Source of the DNA: Bimastos eiseni
Taxonomy: Eukaryota; Annelida; Clitellata; Crassiclitellata; Lumbricidae
Reading direction: 5' to 3'
Length of the DNA stretch: 64,000 nt
Assembly (NCBI GenBank): GCA_959347315.1
Contig: OY365809.1
Location: 43,822,568 to 43,886,567, forward strand
Below, in pieces: positions 11,401 to 23,313 of the stretch; within the stretch, counting starts at the first letter, position 1; every line of letters starts with the position of its first letter. The notes under the pieces were generated by a model. The model ran no database searches. It had not been told where the DNA came from and saw only the letters and a program-made list of their open reading frames with translations. The position numbers and the translations under genes were made by a program.

Positions 11401-12358
11401 ATTATTCGTAATTGTAAAAACGGGGCTCTAGGTTGGTTACCAGGAATTTGCCAGTTATTCAGTTTTGTTATAACACGTTGGTTCTGATGTGATAGCAGAC
11501 AATCTGGATTTACACGCCACTTAGCTCGACCTGGCGTTATACCCCGAAACTAGCAACTTGTATTGGTCAATATGCTATGCAAGAATTGAAGTCTATTGCT
11601 AGATATTGAACTTAAGCAGCAGGAGATAGTATCAATTGTTGTACTGTATTGTGTTAAAACAGTTTTATTGTATTAAGTGCAGTTGTAATGTATCAAAACA
11701 AGTTTTATATATCAAATACACTGTCTTGTATTGCGTTGCATCAACCACCGTTGAACAGTATGAGAAAAATTGTTAGTATATCACACATCGTTTTGTATTA
11801 TATAAAGCAATGGTATTGTTTCAAGAACAGCTGTAGTGTATGAAACACAGTTGTATTGTGTTAGAAACAATTTTTGTATATGAAACACAGTTGTATTGTG
11901 TTAGAAACAATTGTTGTATATGAAACACAGTTGTATTGTATTGTATCAAATGATCGTATTGTATCAGAAACAGCTGTAGTGTATGAAACACAGTATTGTG
12001 TTATTGAAGTTGTATTCAACCAATCAATGAGTGTATTGTATCAATTACAATGTGTTATTTACAGGATGTCATGTTGGTGGGTGAGCCAACCCTGATGGGC
12101 GGGGAGCTCGGAGACGAGGACGAGCGACTCATCAGTCGATTAGAGAACACGCAGTACAAACCGGCCGACATGGATGAGGCCACAGAGTTCGGTGTCAAGT
12201 CCATGCCAAATGGCAATCCAGGAGGTCAAGGCCAGCAGCTCTATCCGTCCTCATCGATGGCGGTCATGGCGAGCCCGCAGTTCGGAAAGAACGCGCCGCC
12301 GACGGGTGGCTCCGGGGGAATGCGGGGCGAACCAAATATGTCGTCGTCAAACGGGTGA
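5475..12358 (+). CDS. LDB1: LIM domain-binding protein (LDB1/Chip/CLIM family)
   Basis: Exons 5475-5500, 5853-5928, 7328-7430, 8062-8234, 8697-8819, 9814-9891, 10605-10728, 11196-11332, 12065-12358; all phases match and total 377 aa, close to the short vertebrate isoform. Start MFDREFP parallels MLDRDVG of vertebrate LDB1. Residues about 20-235 hold the self-association domain, with LWWDAFATEFFEDDA, IGRSLIPRYFRSMFEGG, WHFMTRQHHELVPR and CVILEPMQELMCRHK. A basic nuclear-localisation run KRRKKK is at 242-247. The LIM-interaction domain is at 281-315 (GEPTLMGGELGDEDERLISR), followed by a Gly/Ser/Pro-rich tail. Known role: dimerising nuclear cofactor that bridges LIM-homeodomain, LMO and GATA complexes and loops enhancers to promoters. 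Compared with vertebrates the segment around MYPPTYLEP is missing, either lost or in an exon I did not find. The intron acceptor at 5853 has a weak pyrimidine tract. Confidence 0.95.
6250..6800 (-). mobile_element. CR1/L2-like LINE, C-terminal reverse-transcriptase fragment with 3' end
   Basis: Minus-strand frames give FIVNQLDYCSSLFCGLP, LQRAAAGLI-like sequence and LHWLPVQQCIQNRI, then VSLSVWNNLPSDL in another frame, all hallmarks of the end of CR1/L2-type ORF2. The element ends in a hairpin (AGCGCCTC 6268-6275, GAGGCGCT 6293-6300) followed on the minus strand by TATATAAATTGCATTGATTGA. Lies in LDB1 intron 2. Confidence 0.8.
7750..7835 (-). repeat. LINE/SINE 3'-tail fragment
   Basis: CAGAGGCGCTCTCTGCGCTC and GTGATGTTGAATGTCATG match the copy at 44890-45030; the terminal hairpin arm at the left is lost. 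LDB1 intron 3. Confidence 0.55.
9000..9085 (+). repeat. LINE/SINE 3' tail, plus orientation
   Basis: GTAGATATCTTGAAGGGTGC then TACATAAATGCTTGATTACATT; related to the tail described at 6250-6300. A sister head portion, GGCTCAAGGTTCTTGTGTAG, occurs at 8510. LDB1 intron 5. Confidence 0.55.
9460..9535 (-). repeat. LINE/SINE 3' tail
   Basis: ACATTTATGTAGCACCCCTC then GAAGTCTACTCGGAGGCACT: diverged hairpin copy in LDB1 intron 5. Confidence 0.55.
10830..10985 (-). mobile_element. LINE reverse-transcriptase C-terminal fragment
   Basis: Minus-strand reading HGLLVVNRMRSATAQSRSSA, then SAYVGSTSWNSFPLSLQ: the conserved end of a CR1/L2-type ORF2. LDB1 intron 7. Confidence 0.65.
10985..11080. repeat. GTATTGTAT-type imperfect repeat, upstream block
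   Basis: Same TATGAAACA.AGT.GTATTGTAT words as the larger array at 11630-12050, here on the other side of LDB1 exon 8. Confidence 0.5.
11630..12050. repeat. Imperfect minisatellite, units around 40 bp
   Basis: Repeats of ATGAAACACAGTTGTATTGT and GTTAGAAACAATTGTTGTAT; the cleanest pair is at 11840-11940. It runs almost to the acceptor of LDB1 exon 9 at 12065. Confidence 0.7.
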
Positions 12359-15300
12359 AGATGGGGGTTCGATCGAAGGGCGGGTCGATCTGCAGTGGGT
12401 GCACACTCGCCGAAATTATTAGATTTTTATTAGAGTGAAAGGGATGTTCAGGTGGCTGGCTGTTCACCATTTCTTTGAATTGTATTGCACAGATCGGAGA
12501 AACTTTTCAGATGATGCTCTCGTGAGAGTTGCATTGGTAGGATCAGCAGACACTGTCAGAAGGTTGTTTCGCTTTCGAGATATGTGGTTAAATTCAGTGC
12601 AATGGAGATTTTCCCTCATTTTGTTAATACCATAATTTGTATGTAATGCCATCCCAAATTTAATTCCATTTGAAATTCCCCTCATCATAATCTTACACGG
12701 TTTCCATTGCTTAACTATTTTTCGAGATTTGACTGCATTTCTCGCTGGCCATTGGGATATGTAGCCTTACTCACTTCTTGGCTAAGACTCTTCACACATC
12801 ACTTTCATGCCTAATGAAGTTTGTCACATTGCTAATTTTCTAATAATGATATTGTAGTCTGGGTGCATTTGGAATGCAGCTGTCTGTCTGGAAGTCGAGG
12901 TGCAGTGAAGTCGCTGTAGACATACTCTGATTTTAATGTGGCCTGCTGAATGATATGGGCAACATTTTCTGGTGGCTGGCAACAGTGAAATTTGAATGCT
13001 TTGAAATGAAATTATATATCTGTGAGCATTACCTTCACGCTGTTGCCTGGCCTTGTCAGACATTTCGAGTTCCTATAGTCATTGAAGTTGTTTCTCCTTA
13101 TCAAAAAAATTATTATTAATGTCACCCTCCTTTACCCATATTTTGGACTTTAATTAGGTCATGGGTGAAAAACCTTCTTTTGCTGGTGGGCTAGTGGCTA
13201 TATTTTCCAGCGAGCGGGTGGCTAGGGTGCGAAAGGCTCCTGAGCAAAATGAATGCCCGTCTAGGTGAGCCAGCCACCGAAAATATTTGAAGAACCAAAT
13301 CTTAAATCATTCATTTTTTATCACACAAACAGTCAAATGTTGTTCCTCATCATCATTCACTGCAGGGCTTTGCGGACCAAAAAAGCACAGTCGACAGACC
13401 AGATATAGCCCGCCGACCGGCTTTCTTCTATATTAGGTTTGTGGTTGTCACTACTGACTCCCTCAAAATATAAACGCAGTTCACTGCTGAACGAGATGCT
13501 TTATAGTCAGCTGCATATGTTTAAAGCAGGTGTCTAATTTTATCAATTTGAATGTTTAATTTTACTTTGAGGCTAGAGGCTATGATCCCTTGTGGCCCAG
13601 ACCTCCAGTGTCTGCTGTTCAAAGATTGACTTGCCTTCTGTGTGGATTGGTTGAGTTTAGGAACAATAGATATTGTCATTGCATATTTTAACAATTCTTT
13701 ATTGATTTGCTTAAACAATTATAGTTTCAAATGCGCAATTAATTTGTTTATGTTTTGTTTTATGCTCAGTTAGACACAGTTCATTGTTTTCTCGTGGAAT
13801 TTGATTCTATGAGTTACTGTTATTTTGGATTTCTTCTGTGTTGCCAAGGGTGTCAAACTGTCTCATGGCTTGTGTGGCTCAAGTAGAAGTGTGGACAATT
13901 AAGTATTGTTCTGTCTTTGCCTGAGCATTGTCAGTTATGTTCATCTGTCATTGTTTACCTGAGCATTGTCTGTCACATATGTTGATCCGTTTTAAAGTTA
14001 CCAGACCGGAATTTTTCTTGTCTTCACTGAGTTGCAGGACACAGAAAGTGGTGAACTATTTCTGTACTGGATCAAAAAAGACATGTTCTTTCCCATTTAC
14101 CATTCTGATATCCTGCCTTCCAGCAATTGCTAGATTCTGTTTTCCGTGCTTTTTGTGTGTTGTCCAATCCTTGTGAATGTTGAATGTGTTGAACTTTTTC
14201 TGATGTTAAGGTTTTGTGGCTATGTTGCTTGTTGTGGTTAATCAACTATTTCTCTTTAACTACCTCTTTTTGGTTTTGAGCTACAGCGTCCAAAGTAGGC
14301 GCTTATTGCATCATTGCATTTAATCTTTTTGTGGGAGTTGGAATCTCGTTCATATCTGTGCATTTCGCTTTGTAGAATTCATTTAAATACAAAACGTATT
14401 AAACTCACGGTAACAGAATTAACCTGTGCTTGGCCGTCAAGCTGCACTGTATAAATTTGCAGATTGCGATTACAGTTATGTTGTGGCGTGTAAATTATGA
14501 GACTTTAAAAGTGCTTATTAACAATAGGTTACCTCTTCGTCTTACGGACAGATCTTTTGGATATTGACCTGCATTAGTTGATGCCTAGTGTGTGAGACTC
14601 CGGCGCGATTGAAATTACCGATTCCAGATTGCATTCATATGAAGCAGAGGGAATTGAAATATGCTGACTGCAAGTGGATTGTTATGGGCTAGAACAAAGA
14701 AAATGACTGAAATATATTGTATTGTGTCATATTTTAAATGGCTCAATGACAAACAGCTGACGACAAATGGTTCACGCACGAAACGTTATTATTCGCCCGC
14801 TGTATCCAGTTCAGTAAGAGTTGGATTGATGATAATAATGCTTGCTTAAATGGAAGTTGGATTGAGGAACATAATTCTTACTAAAATAATTAACAGCTTG
14901 TACAGTGTGAGCCAAACTTAGTTTTCCTTTTTACAGCTTTAATATGCAGCAGTTCTTGTGAAATGTGGACTTGTCTAGTGTTGATGCTGTATATGTAAGG
15001 TTTTTGCTGTTGAGTTTGAATTTCATTGATTGTTTTTATAATTTTTGAATCGTGTTAAGAGCGTGTAGTGTTTCGGATTTTTAACTGATCATGAATTAGT
15101 TTAAATTTAGTGCAATCTAATCTTTATTTTGAGTGTATATAAAATTATGCGTATTATATTTATGGATCGTTTCTGAACTGTATTTTGGAATCGCGTTGAC
15201 TCTGTTGCGGCCATTTTGGAAATTACTAGTTTCTGGATCATAGTATTTTATGATATAATCTTCATTTGTGTGTTGTGTTAATGTTATTCGAGTTTTTTGC

Positions 15301-17252
15301 TATTTGGGGTCGAATAGAATCATGCATAAGGTTATTCAATACCAGTGTGCTCTCCATTTATTTTGATTTGTTTATAAATTATAGCGCATTATAATTATTG
15401 CTACATATTCAGTCAGTTTGTCTTGTACAGATGTTTTTGTCAGCCACTACTTGTCCTGTGTTGTTAATGAAGACTGCTCACGCTCTCAGTATAATAATAA
15501 TAATAGTTATTATTATTATTATTATTAGGATAGTTTGCACGTCGCAATAGTTCAGATGGTCTGCGTTCGATATTGATTGGACTTTGTACAGATTAGCCCA
15601 CAAAGAGAAGCATATGATGATTTTAAGTGGGCCAAACTCGCAATCAACTTATGAGAAATATTATTATCAGCTACACAAAGTTTATTATTTATTCCTTTGT
15701 GTTAATATAATAATTTTGTTACTGACACTTAACTACAATTAGTTTACACTTCAAGCATCTGAATATTGCTCCACTTATAATTGTTTTTCCTGGCAAACAC
15801 GCTGTCCAAGAGGCCCGGGCCGTGACTGCTCTGACTATGGGCCCGGAATTGGTGTCTACGGGAGTGAGCATCTGTCATCTCAGCAGGTGGTTGTAAGACA
15901 GTGTTGCAAGACTACACTAGGCCTACAGAAGACTTGGAGAGAACAAGAAATGATGAAGGCGTGAAAAAGATGGAAGGAGGACACGAGGAAGACGAAGGCA
16001 GATGACAAGGGAGGAAGACTGTAGAATCAGTTCCCACTAAATTCTCCGTAACCACTAAAAATCTATTAGGTCTTGTCAAGTTTGCAACTTTGCATGCCAC
16101 AAAAGCTTTTCGAAATTAGCTTTAAAATTACATAAGGTGTCAAATAAATGGTAATAGACGTTACAGGGTGTATTAGTTACTAATGTTCTTCGCTACATTG
16201 TAAATTGTTTATTGCTTACAATACAAATAATGATTCCTCGGTGTTTTTTTTATAGAAATTGCAACATTCACGACATTTCGTACATCACACCATCCCTACA
16301 ACAGCTACACTGGCTCCCCATCCATGCCCGTATTGCCTTCCAGATTTCCCTTCTCATGTACCACATTCATAACGGAACCTCCACCTCGTACATGACGTTC
16401 TTGGTCGCATCATGCTCTGCCTCAAGAGGACTCCGTTCGTCTACGCGGGGGGACTTTATCATACCTCGCACCTACAAGAAATTTGCGGACCGTGCATTCT
16501 CAGTTGCAGAACCCATAGAATGGATTAATCTCCCAATTACACTCCGCCACATCCGTTACATTATTCAAGACAAAACTGAAGACCTACTTATTCTCCGTGA
16601 TCTATGACTAGGAATGCAGCACAGTGCGTTTTTGTGCAAGACCTGTCTTGTCAAAGCGCGTTATAAATGCCTAATTGCATTGTATTGTATTTACACCCTT
16701 ACCGCTAGGGGCATTACACTCCTTGGACGCCATTTAAGTACACTACGTTAACATCAGGACTTTTTAGACCTCTGCATAATAGGTCCTGGCCCTGGGATGT
16801 TGTGGAAATTGCAATTTAAACAGCTAAATGGTTATTTATTGAGTTAAATTAATTTAGATGTCGAAATTTGTACTGTTTATGGCTTTAAAAAAGTAATGGA
16901 GGAAATTGAGGCTTGTGATGATGCTGTTGAAATCAGCGCAGGTAAGAGCGACGATTGTGCCGAATTCCAGATCGGTTTCGAGTGCGCTTAAAATTATCTG
17001 GCCACAAGCCAAGGGCGTCGTTGAAGTGGAATAAGACCATAGATTAATAAGACCGTGCCTCGGGGCAGAGGAAACTAACAAACAAACATTAAATTTGAAC
17101 CCTTATTTTCAGATATATGCATTTTTAGGCAAGGCTGTACAGGGAATAAAGCATAGCTGGCTGGGCGCAAGTGACCCACGGACCTCTGTTGTAGCATATA
17201 ATACACTAAGAATTTGTGGTCGTTAGTGCAGTTTGAGGTTCTTCTCTTTCAG
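12359..17252. other. LDB1 3' UTR and region before the zinc-finger gene
   Basis: The start must be LDB1 3' UTR; its end is not clear. 13900-15540 is TG- and T-rich, with (TAA/TTA) runs at 15491-15530. A GGATTGATGATAATAATGCTT core at 14823-14870 matches the foldback element at 55643. The unfound first exon(s) of the zinc-finger gene may lie here. Apart from the LINE at 16212 I recognise no gene. Confidence 0.5.
16212..16695 (+). mobile_element. CR1/L2-like LINE, 3' end
   Basis: One open frame of about 110 codons contains LQQLHWLPIHARIAFQI, SASRGLRSSTRGDFIIPRTY and DRAFSVAEPIEWINLPI, the C-terminal part of a non-LTR reverse transcriptase. It ends in AAAGCGCGTTATAAATGCCT and a TTGTATTGTAT tail. 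5'-truncated, as is normal for LINE copies. Confidence 0.85.
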
Positions 17253-19731
17253 GAAGTCTGACTGGTAGTGACAGATCCTTCGGTCTGACGAACATCGAAC
17301 CTAGTGGTATGCTACAGATGAAGACAATGAATTCGCTGCGTGTCCTATCAAAAGGTGATTTATATTTTGTGGCAGGGATGTGACATCTATCCGATTGTGA
17401 TGGTCTTTTTACTATCAGGCATCTACCTGAATATGAAGGTCATTTACTATTAGACATCTATCTGAATGTGAATGTTGTTTAGCTATGTGAAGGTCAATGT
17501 CATTTAACTATGAGCAAATGAAAATTGTGTGGCTATCTGAAATTGAGTAATTCTTTCATTTGAAAGTTAGAGTAATTAATCTATCTGAAAAGGTATTTGT
17601 AATGCAAAAAAATTAAAGTCAATTAGCAATCTGAAAGTTAAATCACTCTAATGTGGAAGTCGTCCACTAATCTGAATCCGTGCCATCTGTCGACGGAAAT
17701 TCGTTGGTTGGTTCCACACGTGTGTATGAGCCAACCACTGGCGAGTCTTTCAGCTTACTAATGACATTTAACATTATTTAGGCCAGCACATATATCTGAG
17801 CAGATATCTCGAATGGCGCTATATAAATGTTCTATTATATTACAATTACATTATGACCTTGCCTTGTTCTATCAGACGCCGTGCTTTAACGATGTATGCT
17901 AAAGAAGTCTTCTTGTGATTTTTCTAGATCCTGACATTATTGTTGTCAAGGAGCGGCAGTTCAAGTGTGAAGTACAGAGCTGTGGACAGAAGTTCCTGTC
18001 CAGTTCATCATTGCTTCGACATAGCAGACGCTGCCATTCAGACTCTGGTCCAGGTACTATAAAAAGGTCTGAGCAGACCAAGATTCTGCTTTGGCCGGCA
18101 TTTTGAAAACTTGAAATTTGATATCGTCCTTTTTCCAACATATTTTGCTCAGTAGTGCACACATGCCTCAACGGCACAATTGCAGTTGTACTGCAGAGCA
18201 ATTGTGCGCGAAGGACTAGCTCAAGGTCCCTACACAGTGACTGCCGCCTCGGACGAGGGTCGAACCTGGGACATGGGTCTTAAGTTAATTTAATACAGAC
18301 TTTGGAAGAAAAAATAGTAATCAGGTTAATTTGTCATTGAACTTGTTCCCATGACCCACTCTGACTCTGTTTATACTTACATTTAAGCTGTTCTTTTCAG
18401 CCGTGTAGGGGTCGGGAGTGCTCCTGAGTAGTAACCTTGAAGGGACACTCTATACATTTTTTTAATGAATAAATGAATATCTACAGAAGGGAATTTAATC
18501 AAAATAAAGCTTCAGTTATTGATATTTTCGCCCTAATCGAAGTAATCTTTCTTGAAAAAATTAGGTTGTTGTAACGTTTGAAGCTGATTTCTGGAGACTA
18601 GGGCCACACCCTGGCTTTATGTTCTGCTATTATTACACTACTGCAACATTTCTCAAAATCTTTTCCAGTTATTTTTATGCTTCTCCTTTGTGACCCATTA
18701 AAATTTTTATTGCCTAATAAAATTCAGGCTACTGTTATTGATATTGGTAAAATGAAACAGATATGGATGTCAAAATAAATTTCTTGTATTTTAGTTGCTG
18801 GGGATTAACTGACTACTTGTAGTATACAAGTGTCTCTTTACTTATTTAATTTAATTTAAATTAATAAATACAATATAAAACTGAAAGATTTATGCGACCC
18901 AGAATTTTTGCCTTGGCCTGGTGTCATGTCGTGACTTGCCTTTGGAAACACTGCTCTGCTGTCTTTTACCTGATGCAGGAATGACCCATCAGGATTGAAA
19001 CATACTGAGAAGAAGTGAGAGAATCATCTGAAGCGAATGTTATTATTATTATTATTTTTCCCAAGGTTCATACGATCCAGTGGTCTGACAGAAATTTAGA
19101 CGAATTGCTGTGGGACGATCTGTCTTCGCTTGACTATGCTTATCAGGCTTAAGGTCTGTGATTAGACGCATGATAAGCGTTTGTTCTGAAGCTATTTATG
19201 CTGTTTTATTTGCTAATAGAAGCAGTCTTGGATTCCTCTGCTGTGTCAAAGCGCGTCAGTTTCACTTGTCAAGTCTGCAGCAAGGTTTTCTCTCAGCCGG
19301 GTCTGTATCTGTCTAGTTTCCGACATTTTCTGGGTTTTCCTTAGTCTAGCGGTTAGTGTGCTGTGTCGAAACCAAGAGCTTTGGGATTCAATGTTTTGTT
19401 TGCACATTTATTTGAAATATTGCTTCCTGAAATGATATTCACCAAACTTGGTCACAGCAGATGAATGTTCCCTAGCAATGACTGCAAAGCTTACATTGAG
19501 GCAACATTGCTTTTGTGATTCACTTAACAAAGGTGCTCTGTTATTTGTCCTCATACACACATAAGCGAACATAGCCATCAATTTATTGATTCCAACAAAT
19601 AAAGAGAGTAAAATTCCACTGTACAAAGAACAAGTAATCGATTTGCTAGATGGTTAAAATTGACAAAGGTTATCTAGTTCTGTTCATTTCCATCTATTTT
19701 AAGTAACTTAAAACCTGTACAAATAACATGC

Positions 19732-19762
<31 letters not shown>

Positions 19763-20657
19763 CATACATACATACATGCACACTTACGTACACAGTTGCA
19801 CACATTTGCATACATACATTATGTTCATAGATGCCACATGCTAAATGACATATGTTTATGATCATCTTCCTATGTAGGAAACCTAAAGGCTCACCTGAGA
19901 ACCCATTCGAATGAACTGCCGTTCGCCTGCAACTTCTCCGGATGTCATCGCTCTTTCAGCAGCAGTGAGTCGCTCAAGCGTCACAAACTCACTCACCTTG
20001 GTACGTTACGAGTCGGTCTCTGTCTTAAGCTAAACTAATTATTCTGGTTATGATTTATTTTTATTTTTGTCTATTAACTTCAACACACTGAAGTCCCTCG
20101 ATCAGATTGATCTATCTTTCAAGAAACCTCAGAAGTAGCTCGATCAGAATGGTCAATTTTTCAAGACACCATAGAGTCACTCAATCATATTCGATCTTTC
20201 AGCACCCCATGGAGTCGCTCAAACATTGATCTTTTGTTCAGGTATCAAGCTCTTCGACTGTGACATCTGTGGTCGGTCGTGTTCCAGCAACCTGGCTTTG
20301 AAGGAACACGTGGCTCGTCACGTCGACCTCAAGCCGTACAGGTGTGATGAGTGCGGCCGATCGTTTCGCCAGGTGAGCTGCTATAAGCGCCATCTACAGA
20401 CTCACAACAGCCAACACCGACCGTTTGAGTGCGACATCTGCCATCAGGTGTTCTCACAGACAGTCTATCTCAAGTCACACATGAAGTCACACACAGGTTA
20501 GGCTTACTTATGTTCTTTCATTAGGGGCACTATTAACACGGCACTCATATAACGCCCTTTCAAGAAAAATCCTCAGGAGCACTCCCAGCCAAGCCAAGAT
20601 ATATATGTGTATATATATATATGTGTGTGTATGTGTATATATATATATATCTGTGTA

Positions 20658-20709
<52 letters not shown>

Positions 20710-23229
20710 TGCATACATACATTTTTACTTCTTGTCATGCCCTTTGACACGACCTGTGGGTCAGTGTGTTACTATATATATTCTTTGATTGTTCTTATCT
20801 GATGTTCTTAAAGTTCATTTGGAGGTGGTTCAATGAAGCACATACATACTTACTTACTTGATATTCATAGTGAGTTCTGTGGAGGATTGATAGACTGGGT
20901 TGACCCTAGGTGGCCCTGTATTTTAAGGCATTTCATTGTGGCCAACTGATAGCTGCCACCTGAAATGTTTCACTTTAAAAGTGTACCTGCAAGCATTGTT
21001 TCTCTAATTTCAAATTATCACCTAGCTGAGCATGGATTAGAGATATTGAGGCTCCTACATGATGACGTCATTGCTTTCATATGCATGATGAGTGATGAAG
21101 TCGTTGCTTTCATTTACATGCAACTGTTGATGTACAGGGGAGAAACCGTTCGAGTGTGGACAATGCCTGAAGAGGTTCGCGCACGCCTCCGACAGAAACC
21201 GACACATGTCCGTACATTCAGGTTAGTTTAGCAGCTGCTATATGATCGGGGACCATCCATTAATAGTCATAATAGTATAGTAGGTAAGTAGGGCAACATA
21301 TAGGGTCGTTAAGCTGGGTGTAGGATGTATAAAGGAAAGAAAGTCTGTAGTATTTATTGGAGTATTTATGTGTAGAAATGTGATACATTTAGCCATTGGT
21401 TAGATCGTTCACCTTGTGGCATTTAGAGCACAGGTTCTACCCTCGTTCTCCTCCTCCTCTGAGACGGTTACCATGTATGAGCATATTGAGCAAGACCTTC
21501 ACTCGCAATTGCTCAACTAATTGATGATTGGTGCTTGATCGTTAGATATTGGCGCTTTATAAATGTGTAACAATAAGAAAATAGTGTTATAACCTGGGAC
21601 AAATCTTCACAGACTTAGGATCAGACTAATAATAATAATTTTCATTTAAACAATATTTTCTAAATGGCACATATGATTGCCTCTAGTTAAGCTTCTGTTA
21701 TTCTTTTCAATTAGTTTCTAATTGTATTGTATAATTAAGCTGTGATCAAGAGAAATTAAATCTAACTAGTGACTGTGTGAATAACCTTGTTTAGTATAAG
21801 GATCGTCTTTTAGATCAATCGCTATGCCGTTTACTAGTTAGAAATGATTGCTAGACGGGTGGGTGTCCCTTTGGGACTCCCTTTGGGACTCCCTTTGTGG
21901 CCAATGTTAAGTTATTTATTCATTCTCTACTGGTGTATTTTGTTCAATTTATTTCAATAAAAACACTTTTGATTTTGAATAAATGAAAGCAAAAGGGTTT
22001 ATTGGTTAATCCAGTGGTGCTGGTAGTCATCAACCTCTTTTTCCTCTTTGGATATCGAAAGAAAAGTTATTTTTGACGTAGACGAGAGAAAGTTTGCGTG
22101 TGGTTTGTGCGGTTCGCGGTTCACCGATCCTTCGAGCTGTCGACGTCACATCCACGAGCACTCGAGCGCGAAAAACAACGTCTGTGTCATATGCGATGCA
22201 AGCTTCAAACGGTTGTTCCAACTCAAACACCACATGCAAAAGAGCCACGCAATCGAATTGAGTACCATTCCATCTATCAACATCTGCCAAAGCCTTCCAG
22301 CTTCCGGTTTCAACCGCGGTCGCTCGCCAGCCGCGCGTCGGGACAGAGCCAAGATACGGCTGCTCGTCGATCCCTGTCCGTCTGGTTCTGTTTTCACCTC
22401 GGGCACGAACATGTCTGCGGGGATTTCCCATGCTGTCCAGGCGACGGTGGGAACTTCCAAGCCTGTGCAGATGACGAAGGATATTTCCGTGCCTCTTGCT
22501 AAGGAAGCAGCTGTGGGCATTTCCCGGCACGTTCTTGAGACAGAAAATGGTGTCATTTCTTTGTTAGTGTACCCAGTGAAGACACAAGCAGCAAGTCATC
22601 AGGTGAATCAGGAAAAGACCTTCACCTGTCAACTCAAGAATCCGCTCCTCACAGCAACAAATGAACCCAATGTGCGTGTAAATATCGAAGGAACAGAGAG
22701 TCATGGAGCAGCAGCAATTCCCAGTGTTATGTCCCACCAATCAAACGTCAGCTTTGCCATAAACCTAACAGAAAGCGAAAACAATTTCCGTTGCCTAGAA
22801 AACTTTTCTGAACCAGAGAGCATGACTGAAACGATTTGCAGCAGTTTGAGTAGCCCGGGCGTCCAGACTCGCTCTCTGCTCACACCTGTTGGCATTGACA
22901 GTTCAAAAGAAATCAGCTTTACAGATAATTGCTTAGGAGAGATTAGTCATAATGCTGGCACCAACTTACAGGAAGCAACAGAAAATTTGCCCCTCCACGA
23001 TACTCTCTCCCCGGTGTCGGAGGGCAAGAATGAGACGATGGAACTGCTGTCACTGTGCCACGAATATCCCGCCGACCAAAATCCCGTGATTTCGACAGCT
23101 CTGTCTCCTGACAAAGGGTTTGCAGACCTGACGTTACCCTACGATGATGTACTTAAAATGCTGTCTGCTGGTGATTCTCTTGATCAACTGAACTGTTTCG
23201 AAAATCTTCATCAGGACGTCTGCAGATGA
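17253..23229 (+). CDS. C2H2 zinc-finger protein, nine fingers (5' end not found)
   Basis: Exons 17253-17354, 17928-18053, 19220-19300, 19878-20000, 20242-20496, 21138-21221 and 22067-23229, about 644 aa. Nine C2H2 fingers run from about 17970 to 22245. Fingers 1 and 3 have a C-x4-C spacing (CEVQSC, CNFSGC), the rest C-x2-C. Finger 2 is split by the intron after CSKVFSQPG. Only one linker is the canonical TGEKP (exon 21138); others read SNELP, VDLKP, SQHRP. After the fingers come roughly 320 Ser/Thr/Glu-rich residues without a recognised domain, ending in an acidic-hydrophobic stretch near [13 protein letters not shown] that might be an activation region (inference). Expected role: nuclear DNA-binding factor; orthology not recognised. 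The acceptor at 22067 is the only phase-compatible one, but an AG lies six bases upstream, so that join is less certain. Upstream exon(s) are missing; ATG codons lie inside 17253-17354. Confidence 0.82.
17770..17865 (+). repeat. LINE/SINE 3' tail, plus orientation
   Basis: GAGCAGATATCTCGAATGGC then GCTATATAAATGTTCTATTA with a TTACATTA end; zinc-finger gene intron. Confidence 0.6.
18205..18475 (+). repeat. SINE-like copy with LINE-type tail
   Basis: Begins with AGCTCAAGGTCCCTACACAG and a B-box-like GGGTCGAACCTGGGAC (18256-18271), ends with GGAGTGCTCCTGAGTAGTAA and CCTTGAAGGGACACTCTAT. A head with a pol III-like box and a tail shared with the local LINE suggests a SINE; the interior is degraded. 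Confidence 0.45.
19736..19780. repeat. (CATA)n microsatellite
   Basis: About eleven ACAT/CATA units in the intron before the zinc-finger exon at 19878. Confidence 0.9.
20540..20600 (-). repeat. LINE/SINE 3' tail
   Basis: CTCATATAACGCCCTTTCAA and CCTCAGGAGCACTCCCAGCC; 45 bases after the zinc-finger exon ending at 20496. Confidence 0.5.
20600..20715. repeat. TA/TG microsatellite
   Basis: Alternating TATATA and TGTGTG tracts in the zinc-finger intron. Confidence 0.9.
21535..21585 (+). repeat. LINE/SINE 3' tail
   Basis: ATATTGGCGCTTTATAAATG with a short AT-rich end. Confidence 0.45.
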
Positions 23230-23313
23230 AATCCTTCACTGAAGTTTAACTCTGAATCTGCAATGACCCTCATTACATATCCTGGCTTTACATATTACTA
23301 CCGCGTCTGCTAC

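Noticed and set aside
22030..22556. Antisense frames of 134-166 codons over the last zinc-finger exon
   Set aside because: Shadows of the sense coding exon, which has clear C2H2 fingers.
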